Positions 8,139-16,738 of a stretch of 64,000 bases of DNA are shown here, piece by piece. Where the stretch lies: assembly GCF_011764565.1 (NCBI RefSeq), contig NZ_AP022871.1, positions 620,001-684,000 of the forward strand, given 5' to 3'. How positions within the stretch are numbered: position 1 is the first letter of the stretch; every line of letters starts with the position of its first letter. Origin of the DNA: Phytohabitans suffuscus. Its GTDB lineage: Bacteria; Actinomycetota; Actinomycetes; Mycobacteriales; Micromonosporaceae. Position numbers and translations under genes: made by a program. The notes beneath the pieces are model-generated. The model did no database searches. It was not told the origin of the DNA and saw nothing but the letters and a program-made list of their open reading frames with translations.

Positions 8139-9197
8139 ATGACGTTCACCACGACGCCGTCGCGAACGACGACCGGCAGCGACTTCGCCGTCCTGTCCCG
8201 CCGGATCAACCGCGAGGGGCTGATGCGGCGCCGGCCCGCCTACTACAGCGCGCGGCTGAGCGTCGTCGCGCTCATGTTCCTCGGCGGTTGGGCAGCGTTC
8301 TTCGTCATCGGCTCCTCCTGGTGGCAGATGATCACAGCCGTGTTCCTCGCCGTCACGTTCGCCCAGGTCGGGCTCGTGGCGCATGATCTTGCTCACCGCC
8401 AGGTGTTTCGCACCAAACGTCCCAGCGAGGTCGCCGGACGGCTCGCGGGAAACCTCGGCATCGGGATGAGCTACGGCTGGTGGATGGACAAGCACACCCG
8501 CCACCACAACAACCCCAACCACGACGACCTCGATCCGGACGTCGCGCCCGATGTGCTCATCTGGGCCACAGAGTCGGCCTTGGGCCGGCGCGGTTTGAAG
8601 GGCTTCGTCACCCGGCACCAGGCCGGACTGTTCTTCCCGCTGCTCACCTTGCTGGCCGTCGACCTGAAAGTCTCCAGCGTCAGGGCCCTGCGCGACGGCA
8701 CGGTGAAACACCGGCGGCTGGAAGCCGCGCTGCTGGTCCTGCACGCCGCCGGCTACCTTGCGGCATTGCTGGTCGTCCTGTCGCCGTTGCAGGCCGTCGC
8801 CTTCCTGCTCGTGCATCAGGCGCTGTTCGGTGTGTACCTCGGCATGACCTTCGCCCCGAACCACAAAGGCATGCCGCACCCGACCGGTGCCGAGGACTAC
8901 CTGCGCAAGCAGGTGCTGACCTCCCGCAACGTCCGTGGCGGCTGGCTGACCGATGCGGCGTTGGGGGGCCTGAACTACCAGATCGAGCACCACCTGTTCC
9001 CGGCCATGCCCAGCCCGAACCTGCGCAAGGCCCAACCGATCGTGCAGGCGTACTGCGCCGAGATCGGTGTCGCCTACGAGCAGACCAGCCTCATCACCTC
9101 CTACCGCCAAGCCCTGCAACACCTGCACCAGGTCGGTGCACCAGCCCGCACCGAATACACGGCACGCCGAGCCGGCCGCACCGGGGTAGGTGCCTGA
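8139..9197 (+). CDS. Membrane fatty-acid desaturase
   Basis: A 352-residue di-iron desaturase with all three histidine boxes: HDLAH (82-86), HTRHH (119-123) and QIEHH (281-285), the last in NYQIEHHLFPAMP. Hydrophobic spans lie at about 40-80 and 165-240. The QxxHH third box is typical of acyl-lipid front-end-like and bacterial delta desaturases, which insert double bonds into membrane acyl chains using O2 and ferredoxin. It is divergent from a DesK/DesR-like pair, so cold or membrane-rigidity induction is likely. Regiospecificity cannot be read from sequence. Confidence 0.93.
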   Translation: MTFTTTPSRTTTGSDFAVLSRRINREGLMRRRPAYYSARLSVVALMFLGGWAAFFVIGSSWWQMITAVFLAVTFAQVGLVAHDLAHRQVFRTKRPSEVAGRLAGNLGIGMSYGWWMDKHTRHHNNPNHDDLDPDVAPDVLIWATESALGRRGLKGFVTRHQAGLFFPLLTLLAVDLKVSSVRALRDGTVKHRRLEAALLVLHAAGYLAALLVVLSPLQAVAFLLVHQALFGVYLGMTFAPNHKGMPHPTGAEDYLRKQVLTSRNVRGGWLTDAALGGLNYQIEHHLFPAMPSPNLRKAQPIVQAYCAEIGVAYEQTSLITSYRQALQHLHQVGAPARTEYTARRAGRTGVGA

Positions 9198-9557
9198 CCA
9201 GCGGAAACCATGTGCCCTGGCACTGCTGTCGACGGGCGGTCGGCTCGGATCACGTGGTTCCAGCGGCCGCGTCCAGCCGCGCCGGCGCGGTGCCGGATCC
9301 GGCACCGGAGTTTCTACGGCTGGTCGGCAAGTCCGACATTGTCGACGTACGGCACGGTTGGGATGGGCGTAGGCTCACGACGTTGCCCGGCTGCGGGCGC
9401 GGAAGCAGCCGTGGCCGGACGATACGGGATCCGGAGCTTCGGTTCGAAGCGCCGGATCCCCTGGGGTCTAGGCTGAAACAGGCACCCGGCGCGAGCCCGG
9501 CGTCATTCTCGCAAGGGTCCGTGCCCTTCACATCTATCTGTCTCGCATTGGAGCGCA
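9198..9557. other. Intergenic, no gene seen (360 bp)
   Basis: Several short overlapping frames exist on both strands but none has a ribosome site, natural composition or a recognisable motif. The last 60 bp probably carry the promoter of the small gene at 9558. Confidence 0.5.
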
Positions 9558-9749
9558 ATGACTGGTGAGGCGACAACCGAACCTACCCTCGAGCCGCCCG
9601 CCTCCTACGGAGAGCTTTTCCTGCCGGCGCCGGACGAGAACACATCGGGACAGCGCCAAGCCGTGCCCGACGAGAGCGAGGCCGCGATGAAGCGACTCCG
9701 GACACCTTTTGACCTCGGCCCGATCGACGTTGCCGAGACCCGCGGCTGA
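9558..9749 (+). CDS. Small acidic hypothetical protein (63 aa)
   Basis: ATG 9558 follows GGAG at 9550-9553 and the frame closes at TGA 9749. The protein is soluble and rich in Glu, Asp and Pro (PASYGELFLPAPDEN; ends PFDLGPIDVAETRG) with no cysteine, membrane segment or known domain. No maturation enzyme is nearby, so a peptide-precursor role is not supported. The following 279 bp up to the helicase gene hold nothing I can assign. Confidence 0.5.
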   Translation: MTGEATTEPTLEPPASYGELFLPAPDENTSGQRQAVPDESEAAMKRLRTPFDLGPIDVAETRG

Positions 9750-10028
9750 GCCCGTGGCCTCCTTCGCCGCTGTCCTGGTCGCACCGGGTGGCGGCAGGGG
9801 TCGTCGGTCCAAGATCCGGCCGCCCCACATTCTCTGAGCCGCCGATATGCTGGTTCCAGCTGGAGGCCGCGGGTCACACGCGGCCCGGCACGGACCCGGT
9901 GCCCGCTCGGGTAAGCTGCGGGTGTACGGGTTCCACCGTTCTGCCCTGGCCGCGTTTGACTCCGGCCACCAGCGCGCACGGCCGCCGGCCTGTGCCGGGC
10001 AGTTCACCCTTCCACGTTCGGAGACTTC

Positions 10029-11452
10029 ATGGCGGTACGCCGCCCCCGCTCCACCGCACCCTCCACCACCTTCAGCCAGCTGGGCGTACCCGCCCCGCTC
10101 GTCGAGGCGCTGGCCAAGGGCGGTGTCACGACGCCGTTCCCGATCCAGGCGGCGACGCTGCCCGATGTCCTCGCCGGACGCGATGTGCTCGGCCGTGGGC
10201 GCACCGGCTCGGGCAAGACCTACGCGTTCGCGGTGCCGCTGCTGGCCCGGCTGGCGGCGCGCCACGCGCCGCCCCGTGCGGGGCGGCCGCGGGCGCTGAT
10301 CCTCGCGCCGACCCGCGAGCTCGCCGCACAGATCGAGGCGTCGATCGCGCCCCTGGCTGCGGCCGTCTCGCTGCGCACGCTGGCGGTGTTCGGCGGGGTG
10401 CCCCGGGCCGTCAGATCGCCGCGCTCCGTTCCGGGGTGGACGTGCTCGTCGCCTGTCCTGGCCGGCTTCTGGACCATATCGAGGGCGGTCACGCCAGTCT
10501 CGACGCGGTCGAGATGACCGTGCTCGACGAGGCCGACCACATGGCCGACCTCGGCTTCCTGCCGGCCGTGCGGCGGCTGCTGGACCAGACCCCGCGGCGC
10601 GGCCAGCGGCTGCTCTTCTCGGCCACACTCGACGCCGGCGTCGACATCCTCGTCCGGCGGTACCTCACCGACCCGGTCACGCACAGCGTTGACGCCGCGC
10701 GGGCGCCGGTGGCCGTGCCGCACCACATGTTGCACGTCGAGCACCGCGACCGGCTGACCGTGCTGGTCGACCTGGCCGCCGCGCCGGGCCGCACGCTCGT
10801 GTTCGCCCGCACCAAGCGGCGGGCGAAGACGCTCACCCGTCAGCTCGTCGAGGCAGGCGTGCCGGCCATCGAGCTGCACGGCAACCTGGGACAGAGCGCA
10901 CGGAGCCGCAACCTGACGGCCTTCGCCGCCGGCAGCGCCACCACCCTGGTAGCGACTGACATCGCGGCCCGCGGCATCCACGTCGACGACGTCGCGCTCG
11001 TCGTGCATGCCGACCCGCCGGCCGAGTACAAGGCCTACCTGCACCGCTCCGGCCGGACCGCCCGAGCCGGCGCGACCGGCACGGTCGTCACCCTCATGAC
11101 CGACGACCAGGTCGACGGGGTCCGCCACCTCGCCCGCCAGGCCGGCATCGCGCCAACGACCACCCGGCTCCGCCCCGGCCACCCGCTCCTCGACCAGATC
11201 GCCCCCGGACCGCGCACGCTGGTCACCCCGCCAGCCGGAGAGCCCTCCGAGCCCGCACGGGCGACCGGTCGCGGCCGTTCCCGGACATCCGCCGCTCCCG
11301 ATCCACGCCGCAAGACCCGTTCCCAAGGCACGGGCAGCACGCGCGGCGGCCGGCAGGCCGGGACGCCAGCCACGCGGCAGGTATCCGGTGCCGCCGCCTT
11401 CTCGGCCGGAAGCCGGGTCGGCGCTACCCGCCGGGGCGGCCGGTCCCGATAG
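10029..11452 (+). pseudogene. DEAD-box RNA helicase, interrupted by a one-base frameshift
   Basis: ATG 10029 opens a helicase with GRTGSGKT (Walker A), APTRELAAQI (motif Ia), then DEADHM (motif II), FSAT (motif III), LVFARTKRRA, VATDIAARGIHV (motif V) and HRSGRTARAG (motif VI), followed by a basic Arg/Gly-rich RNA-binding tail. Motifs up to Ia are in one frame and the rest in another; the switch lies at 10401-10409 (CCCCGGGCC). Adding one base gives a continuous 474-residue protein, normal for RhlE/CshA-type helicases that unwind structured RNA. Probably intact in the organism. Confidence 0.85.
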
Positions 11453-11467
11453 CCCGCGGCGTGACCG

Positions 11468-11977
11468 GTGGCCGGTGTGGAGATGGTTCCGGCGGCGCAC
11501 CTGGACAGCCTGGACCGGGCCGCCAAGGCCGCCGGGATCCGGCTGGTGTACCTGTTTCGGCAGCTCGGCGGGGAGGGTGAACGTTCGCTCGGCCGGGCAG
11601 GCGCCACGATCCTGATGCGGATGGGCAATCCGGTCGAGGCCGAGCTGGCGGCCCGGTTCATCGGCCGTGAACACCGGTTCGTGATGCACCAGTACTCCGT
11701 AACGGCTGGCTCGGGCACGTCCAGATCATCCGCTGCCACCGAGACCGCCAGCCGGCGAAAGTCGGTCAACCTGAGGGTGTACGAGTTCACTGTGGAGCCG
11801 CGCGAGTTGCAGCAGCTACCCGAAACTGCGCTGTACCTCGTCGACCCGCAAGACCCGCACGCGCCACCCGTCCGGCTCGTCGACTGCAACCCGTGGATGT
11901 ACGACCTGCCGTTGGTCGCCCCGCCGGACTTCCTGCACTGGGCCCGCGTCCCGGAACCGCGCCCGCTGGACCAGTGA
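11468..11977 (+). CDS. C-terminal fragment resembling a TraD/VirD4-type coupling ATPase
   Basis: A 169-residue frame from GTG 11468. VPAAHLDSLDRAAKAAGIR, then LVYLFRQLGG, GATILMRMGNPVEAELAARF and IGREHRFV resemble the region after Walker B in conjugative coupling proteins (TraM-recognition part), where a helicase-like strand is followed by a residue-swapped loop. No Walker motifs are present, and no other transfer genes are in the window. It is either a truncated remnant or a stand-alone protein; the family assignment is moderate. Confidence 0.4.
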   Translation: MAGVEMVPAAHLDSLDRAAKAAGIRLVYLFRQLGGEGERSLGRAGATILMRMGNPVEAELAARFIGREHRFVMHQYSVTAGSGTSRSSAATETASRRKSVNLRVYEFTVEPRELQQLPETALYLVDPQDPHAPPVRLVDCNPWMYDLPLVAPPDFLHWARVPEPRPLDQ

Positions 11978-12045
11978 GCACCGCGCCCGCGGCGAGAAAG
12001 GTCGAGCAGCACGCGGGGATTCGAAAGCGTCGTGGCGACCAGCTC

Positions 12046-12073
12046 TACCCATCGTGTATACCCATCGTGTATA
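12046..12073. promoter_or_regulatory. Tandem direct repeat, candidate PadR operator
   Basis: TACCCATCGTGTA occurs twice head to tail (12046-12058, 12059-12071), followed by TA, ending 10 bp before the PadR ATG. The junction forms GTATAC. PadR proteins usually autoregulate from sites in this position, so this is the likely operator for the regulator and the downstream exporter. Confidence 0.5.
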
Positions 12074-12083
12074 GTCCTGCGGC

Positions 12084-12602
12084 ATGACGGTGTCGTACAC
12101 GTTGCTCGGCCTGCTCAACGAGGCCGACCGCCATGGCTATGACCTCAAGCAGTCGTACGACCGCAGGTTCGGGACCGCACGGCCGCTGCGCTTCGGGCAG
12201 GTCTACCGCACGCTCGCCCAGCTGGAGCGGGATGGCCTCGTCGAGGTCGTCGGTGTCGAGCAGGGCGCGGGGCCGGACCGCAAGCGTTACTCGATCACGC
12301 CGGACGGGGTCACGGACCTGGAGCGGTGGCTGTCCGAGCCGGAGGACCCGCGGCCGCAGCTGCAGACCGTGCTCTTCACCAAGGTGGTGCTGGCGCTGCT
12401 GTCCGGCCAGCCGGCCGACGAGTTCCTGGAGCGGCAGCGCCAGCGCCACCTCGCGGTGATGCGTGACCTCACCACCGCGCGGCGCGGGGCGGCCCTGCGC
12501 GACAGCATGCTCATCGACTACCAGCTCTTCCACATCGAGGCGGACCTGCGGTGGATCGACCACGCGGCAGGGCGCCTCGACACGCTCGCGGCGGAGATCT
12601 AG
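12084..12602 (+). CDS. PadR-family transcriptional regulator
   Basis: A 172-residue protein. The winged helix covers residues 1-85: SYTLLGLLNEADRHGYDLKQ, then GQVYRTLAQLERDGLVEV and RKRYSITPDGVTDLERWL, exactly the PadR pattern. The C-terminal helices (DEFLERQRQRHLAVMRDL) form the dimerisation part. It stands two bases ahead of an ABC ATPase gene and is followed by its permease, so it probably represses this exporter and is relieved by the exported compound. Confidence 0.92.
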   Translation: MTVSYTLLGLLNEADRHGYDLKQSYDRRFGTARPLRFGQVYRTLAQLERDGLVEVVGVEQGAGPDRKRYSITPDGVTDLERWLSEPEDPRPQLQTVLFTKVVLALLSGQPADEFLERQRQRHLAVMRDLTTARRGAALRDSMLIDYQLFHIEADLRWIDHAAGRLDTLAAEI

Positions 12603-12604
12603 CC

Positions 12605-13294
12605 ATGGCCGACGAGAGACCACCGCTGCTGGCCGGCCGCGGGCTGCACAAGAGCTTCGGATTGACGCCGGCGCTGCGTGGCGCCGACATCTCCGTCGCG
12701 GCGGGCGAGGTGCTCGCCGTGATGGGGCCCAGCGGCTCCGGCAAGTCCACCCTGCTGCACTGCCTGGCGGGCATCCTCACACCCGACCGCGGAGAGGTGG
12801 TCTTCGACGGGCAGCGCGTCGACCGGATGCCCGACAAGGCGCGCAGCCGGTTGCGGCGCGGCGAGTTCGGCTTCGTCTTCCAGTTCGGACAGTTGGTGCC
12901 CGAGCTGCCGGTGCTGGAAAACATCGCGTTTCCGCTGCTGCTCGGCGGCGAGAGCCGGCGTGCCGCGCTGGCGGCGGCAGAGAGCTGGCTGCCACGCCTC
13001 GGGTTGGCCGACGTCGCCGACCGCCTGCCCGGTGAGGTCTCCGGCGGACAGGGGCAGCGCGTCGCCGTGGCCCGCGCGCTGGTCGCCGGCCCGCGCGTCA
13101 TCTTCGCCGACGAGCCCACCGGCTCGCTGGACTCGGTCGCCGCGGACCAGGTCATGGAGCTGCTCGTCGCCACCGCCAGGTCGGAGAGCGTCAGCGTGGT
13201 CCTGGTTACGCACGAGCCACGCGTGGCGGCGTACGCCGACCGGCAGGTCACTGTCCGAGATGGACGGACGATGCTGCCGGCGGTGCTGTCGTGA
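12605..13294 (+). CDS. ABC transporter ATPase (LolD/MacB-type exporter)
   Basis: A 229-residue ATPase with Walker A GPSGSGKST (41-49), signature SGGQGQR (146-152, the usual SGGQQQR with a glycine), and Walker B VIFADEPTGSLD (165-176). The FADEPTGSLD form is typical of the LolD/MacB/FtsE group that powers FtsX-like permeases. It follows the PadR gene by two bases and overlaps the permease by GTGA, so the three genes form one operon. Confidence 0.93.
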   Translation: MADERPPLLAGRGLHKSFGLTPALRGADISVAAGEVLAVMGPSGSGKSTLLHCLAGILTPDRGEVVFDGQRVDRMPDKARSRLRRGEFGFVFQFGQLVPELPVLENIAFPLLLGGESRRAALAAAESWLPRLGLADVADRLPGEVSGGQGQRVAVARALVAGPRVIFADEPTGSLDSVAADQVMELLVATARSESVSVVLVTHEPRVAAYADRQVTVRDGRTMLPAVLS

Positions 13295-15516
13295 ACCCGC
13301 GGCTCGGCATCCGCATGGCCCTGCTCGGGGTCCGCATGGCGCGCGCGGGCGGGCGGGAGAGCGCGGTCCGGCTGGCACTGATGACGGTCGGCGTCGCGAT
13401 CGGCGTGCCGCTGGTCCTGTTGGCGGTCGCCGCGGTGCCGATCCTGCAGAGTCACGTCGACCGCCTGGCCTGGCACCGCACCACCGCGGCGAGCCCGCCC
13501 ACCGCGCCCGATCGCGCGCTGTGGCTCGCGGTCACCGACCGGTACGACGGCCACGACATCATCCGCGTGCACGTCGCCGCGCTCGGTGCGCGGCCACCCG
13601 TGCCGCCCGGGGTGACGCGCCTGCCCGGCCCGGGGGAGAAACTGGTCTCACCCGCGCTCGCCGAGCTGCTGCGGGCCGTACCGGATGACCAGCTGGACAA
13701 CCGATTTCCCGGACGCGTCGCCGGTGACATCGGCCCGGACGGCCTGCTCATGCCGGACGAGCTCGTCGCCATCGTCGGGCACACTCCGGATCAGATGCGC
13801 GCCATGCAGGGCGCGACGGAGATCAGCGGCATCGAGCAGCCGGACGCCGGCCTCGACCTGGCGCTGATCTGGGGCGTCTTCTTCGGCATGATCGCGGTAC
13901 TGGTCATCGGCCCGGTGGTCGTCTTCGTCGCGATGACCGCACGGGTCGGTGGGCCACGGCGCGAGCTGAGGTTTGCCGCGGCCCGCCTGGCCGGCGCGAC
14001 AAGGCTGCAGACCGCCGTGCTCGCCGCGACGGAGACCGCCCTGGCCGCGGTCGCCGGCACCCTGCTCGGCTGGCTCACGTTCGTGCTGCTCAGGCCGGCG
14101 GTAGCGAGCCAGGTGACGCTCGGCCACGGCATGCCCGTCTTCGTCGAGGACGTCAGGGTGCCGCTGGCCGCGCTGCTGGTCGTCCTGCTCGGGGTGCCAC
14201 TGGTCGCGGTGGGCACCACGCTCGTCGCGCTGCGCCCGGTCCAGCTGACACCGCTCGGCGTACGCCATCGCGGGCGGCGCCGCCCACCCGGCCTCTGGCG
14301 GCTCGCCCCGATCCTGGGCGGGTTGCTGGGCGTCTGGTACTCGACGACCCTGTCCCGGGCCGAGACCGTCACCACCTCCACCCCGCAGCAGATCGCCACC
14401 CAGGTGCTCTCCACGCTCTCGGCACTGTCCATATTGGTCGGCTTCTTCCTCGCCGGCGCCTGGGTGTGCATGTGGGTGAGCCGCGGCATGGCCAGGTTGA
14501 GCCGGAGCGTCACCTCGCTCATGGTGGCCCGGCGGATCGCGGCCGACCCGTACAGCACGTTCCGCATGGTCGGTGGCGCGGCCATCGCCGTCTACGTGGC
14601 CACGACACTGGGCTTCGTCGCCGCGGCCAACGGGCAGCCCGGCCGCTCCGACAACCAGACGCTGTTCGGCGCCGGGCGGCCGGTGCTCGATCCCGGGGTG
14701 GTCGCGGTGCACGTGCGGGGCGCCACGGACGCCGAGGTCGCCCCGCTCATGTCCGACGGTGTGGTGGTCGTCCGGCTCGCGGCGGACGACAGACTGGTCG
14801 TCTCGTGCCAGGATCTGGCCCGCGTGACCGACCTGGGCTGCCCGCTGCCGGTGTACCGGGAAGGTTTCTTCGGCGGCCAGGACTATCTCCGGTTGGAAGA
14901 CCTGTTCACCTTGCCGACCCCCGACGCCAGCTCGGCCGACCTCATCTTCCAGCCGTCCGCCCTGGCCGAGCCCGGCCCCGAGGCCGGCGGGCTGCCCGTA
15001 CAGACGCTGCTGGTCCCCACCGACGGCACGGCCGCCGCGCAGGAGCGGGTCCGCACGCTCGCCGCCGGCACGGTACCGCTGTCGCGCAGCCGGACCAGCG
15101 ACGACCTGGCCGTGGGGCCGCTGCTGGACGTGACCGCGCTGGCCGGCGTGCTGCCGTACGCGATGGTGTTCGTCCTCGTCCTCACGGCGTGCAGCCTGAC
15201 CGTCTCGGTGATCACCGGTGTGCTCGAACGGCGGAGGGCGTTCGCGGCGCTGCGCGCGTCCGGGGTGAGCCTCGGGCAGCTACGCCGCGTCGTGCTCCTG
15301 GAGACCGGGGCGCCGCTCGCGATCACGGTGCTCTTCGGCGTGGGACTGGCGACACTCCAGTCGCTGGCGACGATCAGGCCCGATGACTGGATCCTGCCCG
15401 GCGTCGAGTTCGTCGCCGGGCTCGGCGGGGGCGTACTGGCCGCGTTCACCGTATCGCTCATCGCCCTGCCCTTCATGAACGCGGCGACCCGCCTCGACAC
15501 CGTCCGCTACGAGTAG
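13291..15516 (+). CDS. FtsX-like ABC transporter permease
   Basis: A 741-residue membrane protein starting at GTG 13291 inside the stop of the ATPase gene. It has a first membrane segment near residue 30, a long extracellular region, a cluster of helices at about 200-320 and 340-400, a second extracellular region, and a final FtsX-like trio of helices after residue 610 (LRASGVSLGQLRRVVLLE between them). This arrangement fits Actinobacteria-type peptide or drug exporters. Substrate is unknown; control by PadR suggests a toxic small molecule. Confidence 0.88.
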   Translation: MNPRLGIRMALLGVRMARAGGRESAVRLALMTVGVAIGVPLVLLAVAAVPILQSHVDRLAWHRTTAASPPTAPDRALWLAVTDRYDGHDIIRVHVAALGARPPVPPGVTRLPGPGEKLVSPALAELLRAVPDDQLDNRFPGRVAGDIGPDGLLMPDELVAIVGHTPDQMRAMQGATEISGIEQPDAGLDLALIWGVFFGMIAVLVIGPVVVFVAMTARVGGPRRELRFAAARLAGATRLQTAVLAATETALAAVAGTLLGWLTFVLLRPAVASQVTLGHGMPVFVEDVRVPLAALLVVLLGVPLVAVGTTLVALRPVQLTPLGVRHRGRRRPPGLWRLAPILGGLLGVWYSTTLSRAETVTTSTPQQIATQVLSTLSALSILVGFFLAGAWVCMWVSRGMARLSRSVTSLMVARRIAADPYSTFRMVGGAAIAVYVATTLGFVAAANGQPGRSDNQTLFGAGRPVLDPGVVAVHVRGATDAEVAPLMSDGVVVVRLAADDRLVVSCQDLARVTDLGCPLPVYREGFFGGQDYLRLEDLFTLPTPDASSADLIFQPSALAEPGPEAGGLPVQTLLVPTDGTAAAQERVRTLAAGTVPLSRSRTSDDLAVGPLLDVTALAGVLPYAMVFVLVLTACSLTVSVITGVLERRRAFAALRASGVSLGQLRRVVLLETGAPLAITVLFGVGLATLQSLATIRPDDWILPGVEFVAGLGGGVLAAFTVSLIALPFMNAATRLDTVRYE

Positions 15517-15553
15517 GCGACGATGCGCACCCGACCGCGCGCAGGCGGGACTG

Positions 15554-16738
15554 TCATCGTTGGTCGTCGCGGCTTCGTTCGGCCGCCTGTGCCGGCGGGT
15601 AGCCGTGCGTGTGTTCGGCGGTGGAATCGCGGATGCGCAGGGACGGGCTGATCACGACGCGGTGGGTGGGGCGGTCGGGGTCGGCGAGGCGGTCGGCGAC
15701 AAGGCTCACGGCGGCGCGGCCGATCGAGCGGCGCGGCGGGCGGACGGCGGTCAGCGGCGGGCTGAAGAGGGCGGCCACTTCGTCGTCGTAGGCCACGATG
15801 GACAGGTCGCCGGGCACGGACAGGTGGCGCTCCTCGCAGTGCTGTACCAGCGCGATCGCCTCCGCGTCCGCGTGCACCAGCAGGGCCGTCGTGCCGGTGG
15901 CCTGGCAACGGTCCAGCACCTCGTCCAGGACGGCGTCGCGATCCGGGGAGCGGACGTCGGGCACCACGACCTCGACCGTGGCGGCGGGGTCGAGCCCGCA
16001 CTCGGCGGCGGCCTCCAGCCACCCGCGGCGTACGTGCGGGCGGGTGGGGCTGTTGGAGTCCAGCAGCACGCCGACCTTGCGGTGCCCGAGCGAGGTGAGG
16101 TGCCGCACCGCCATGGCCGCGCCCAGCGCGTGGTCGGTCACCACCGACTCCATCACCGCGTGGTGCGGACCCACGGTCGCTGTTCGCTCCAGCAATACGA
16201 CGGGTACGCCGGCGTGGGCCAGCCAGTCGATGGTGCGCTGCGCGGTGGGCGCGTCCATCCGCGGGGCGATGATCAGGCCGTCGACACCCATCCGGTCGAC
16301 GAGGCGTTCGATCTGGGGCTTGTCGTCCTCGGTGTCGTACGACGAGCCGCGCAACACGATCCGCATGTCGAGCTCGCGTGCGGCCTCCTCGGCTCCACGG
16401 GCGACGTCGGGCCAGTAGTAGTCGAGCGAGGGTACGAGCATGCCGAGCGTGCGCCCGCTGAGTGAGGATGTGCCGGCGGTTGGGCTTTCCTCTACCTCTG
16501 GAGACTCGTCAGGGGTAATGAGCGCGACCCCGCCGTGTACACGTTGGACGAGGCCCTCGGCCGCGAGCTGGGCGATGTCGCGCCGGATCGTGACCGGGGC
16601 GGCGTTGAGCGCCTGTGACAGGTCGGAGATGCGCATCGCGCCGTCGCGCTGCAGCGCCTCGAGCAGCTGCTGCCGGCGGGCGACCTGAAGTGGCCCGCGG
16701 GCGTCCGGCGCCTTGGTGTCGCCGTTCTCCAAGGTCAT
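15554..16738 (-). CDS. Hybrid regulator: DeoR helix-turn-helix with LacI-type sensor
   Basis: A 394-residue protein. Residues 18-72 are a DeoR winged helix (RRQQLLEALQRDGAMRISDL, then PVTIRRDIAQLAAEGLVQRVHGG, split here). From about 95 on it is a LacI-type periplasmic-binding-like domain: TLGMLVPSLDYYWPDVARGAEE, VDGLIIAPR, TDHALGAAMAVRHLTSLGHRKVGVL and VPGDLSIVAYDDEVAALFSPPLTAVRPP (each shortened). LacI proteins normally have a different head. It overlaps the heparinase gene by ATGA and resembles the regulator at 27,779 closely. Ligand is probably an oligouronide (inference). Confidence 0.9.
   Translation of the reverse strand: MTLENGDTKAPDARGPLQVARRQQLLEALQRDGAMRISDLSQALNAAPVTIRRDIAQLAAEGLVQRVHGGVALITPDESPEVEESPTAGTSSLSGRTLGMLVPSLDYYWPDVARGAEEAARELDMRIVLRGSSYDTEDDKPQIERLVDRMGVDGLIIAPRMDAPTAQRTIDWLAHAGVPVVLLERTATVGPHHAVMESVVTDHALGAAMAVRHLTSLGHRKVGVLLDSNSPTRPHVRRGWLEAAAECGLDPAATVEVVVPDVRSPDRDAVLDEVLDRCQATGTTALLVHADAEAIALVQHCEERHLSVPGDLSIVAYDDEVAALFSPPLTAVRPPRRSIGRAAVSLVADRLADPDRPTHRVVISPSLRIRDSTAEHTHGYPPAQAAERSRDDQR

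Noticed and set aside
9558..9749. RiPP precursor peptide
   Set aside because: No Cys/Ser/Thr-rich core with leader motif and no modification enzyme or exporter next to it; the ABC exporter at 12.6 kb has its own PadR control.
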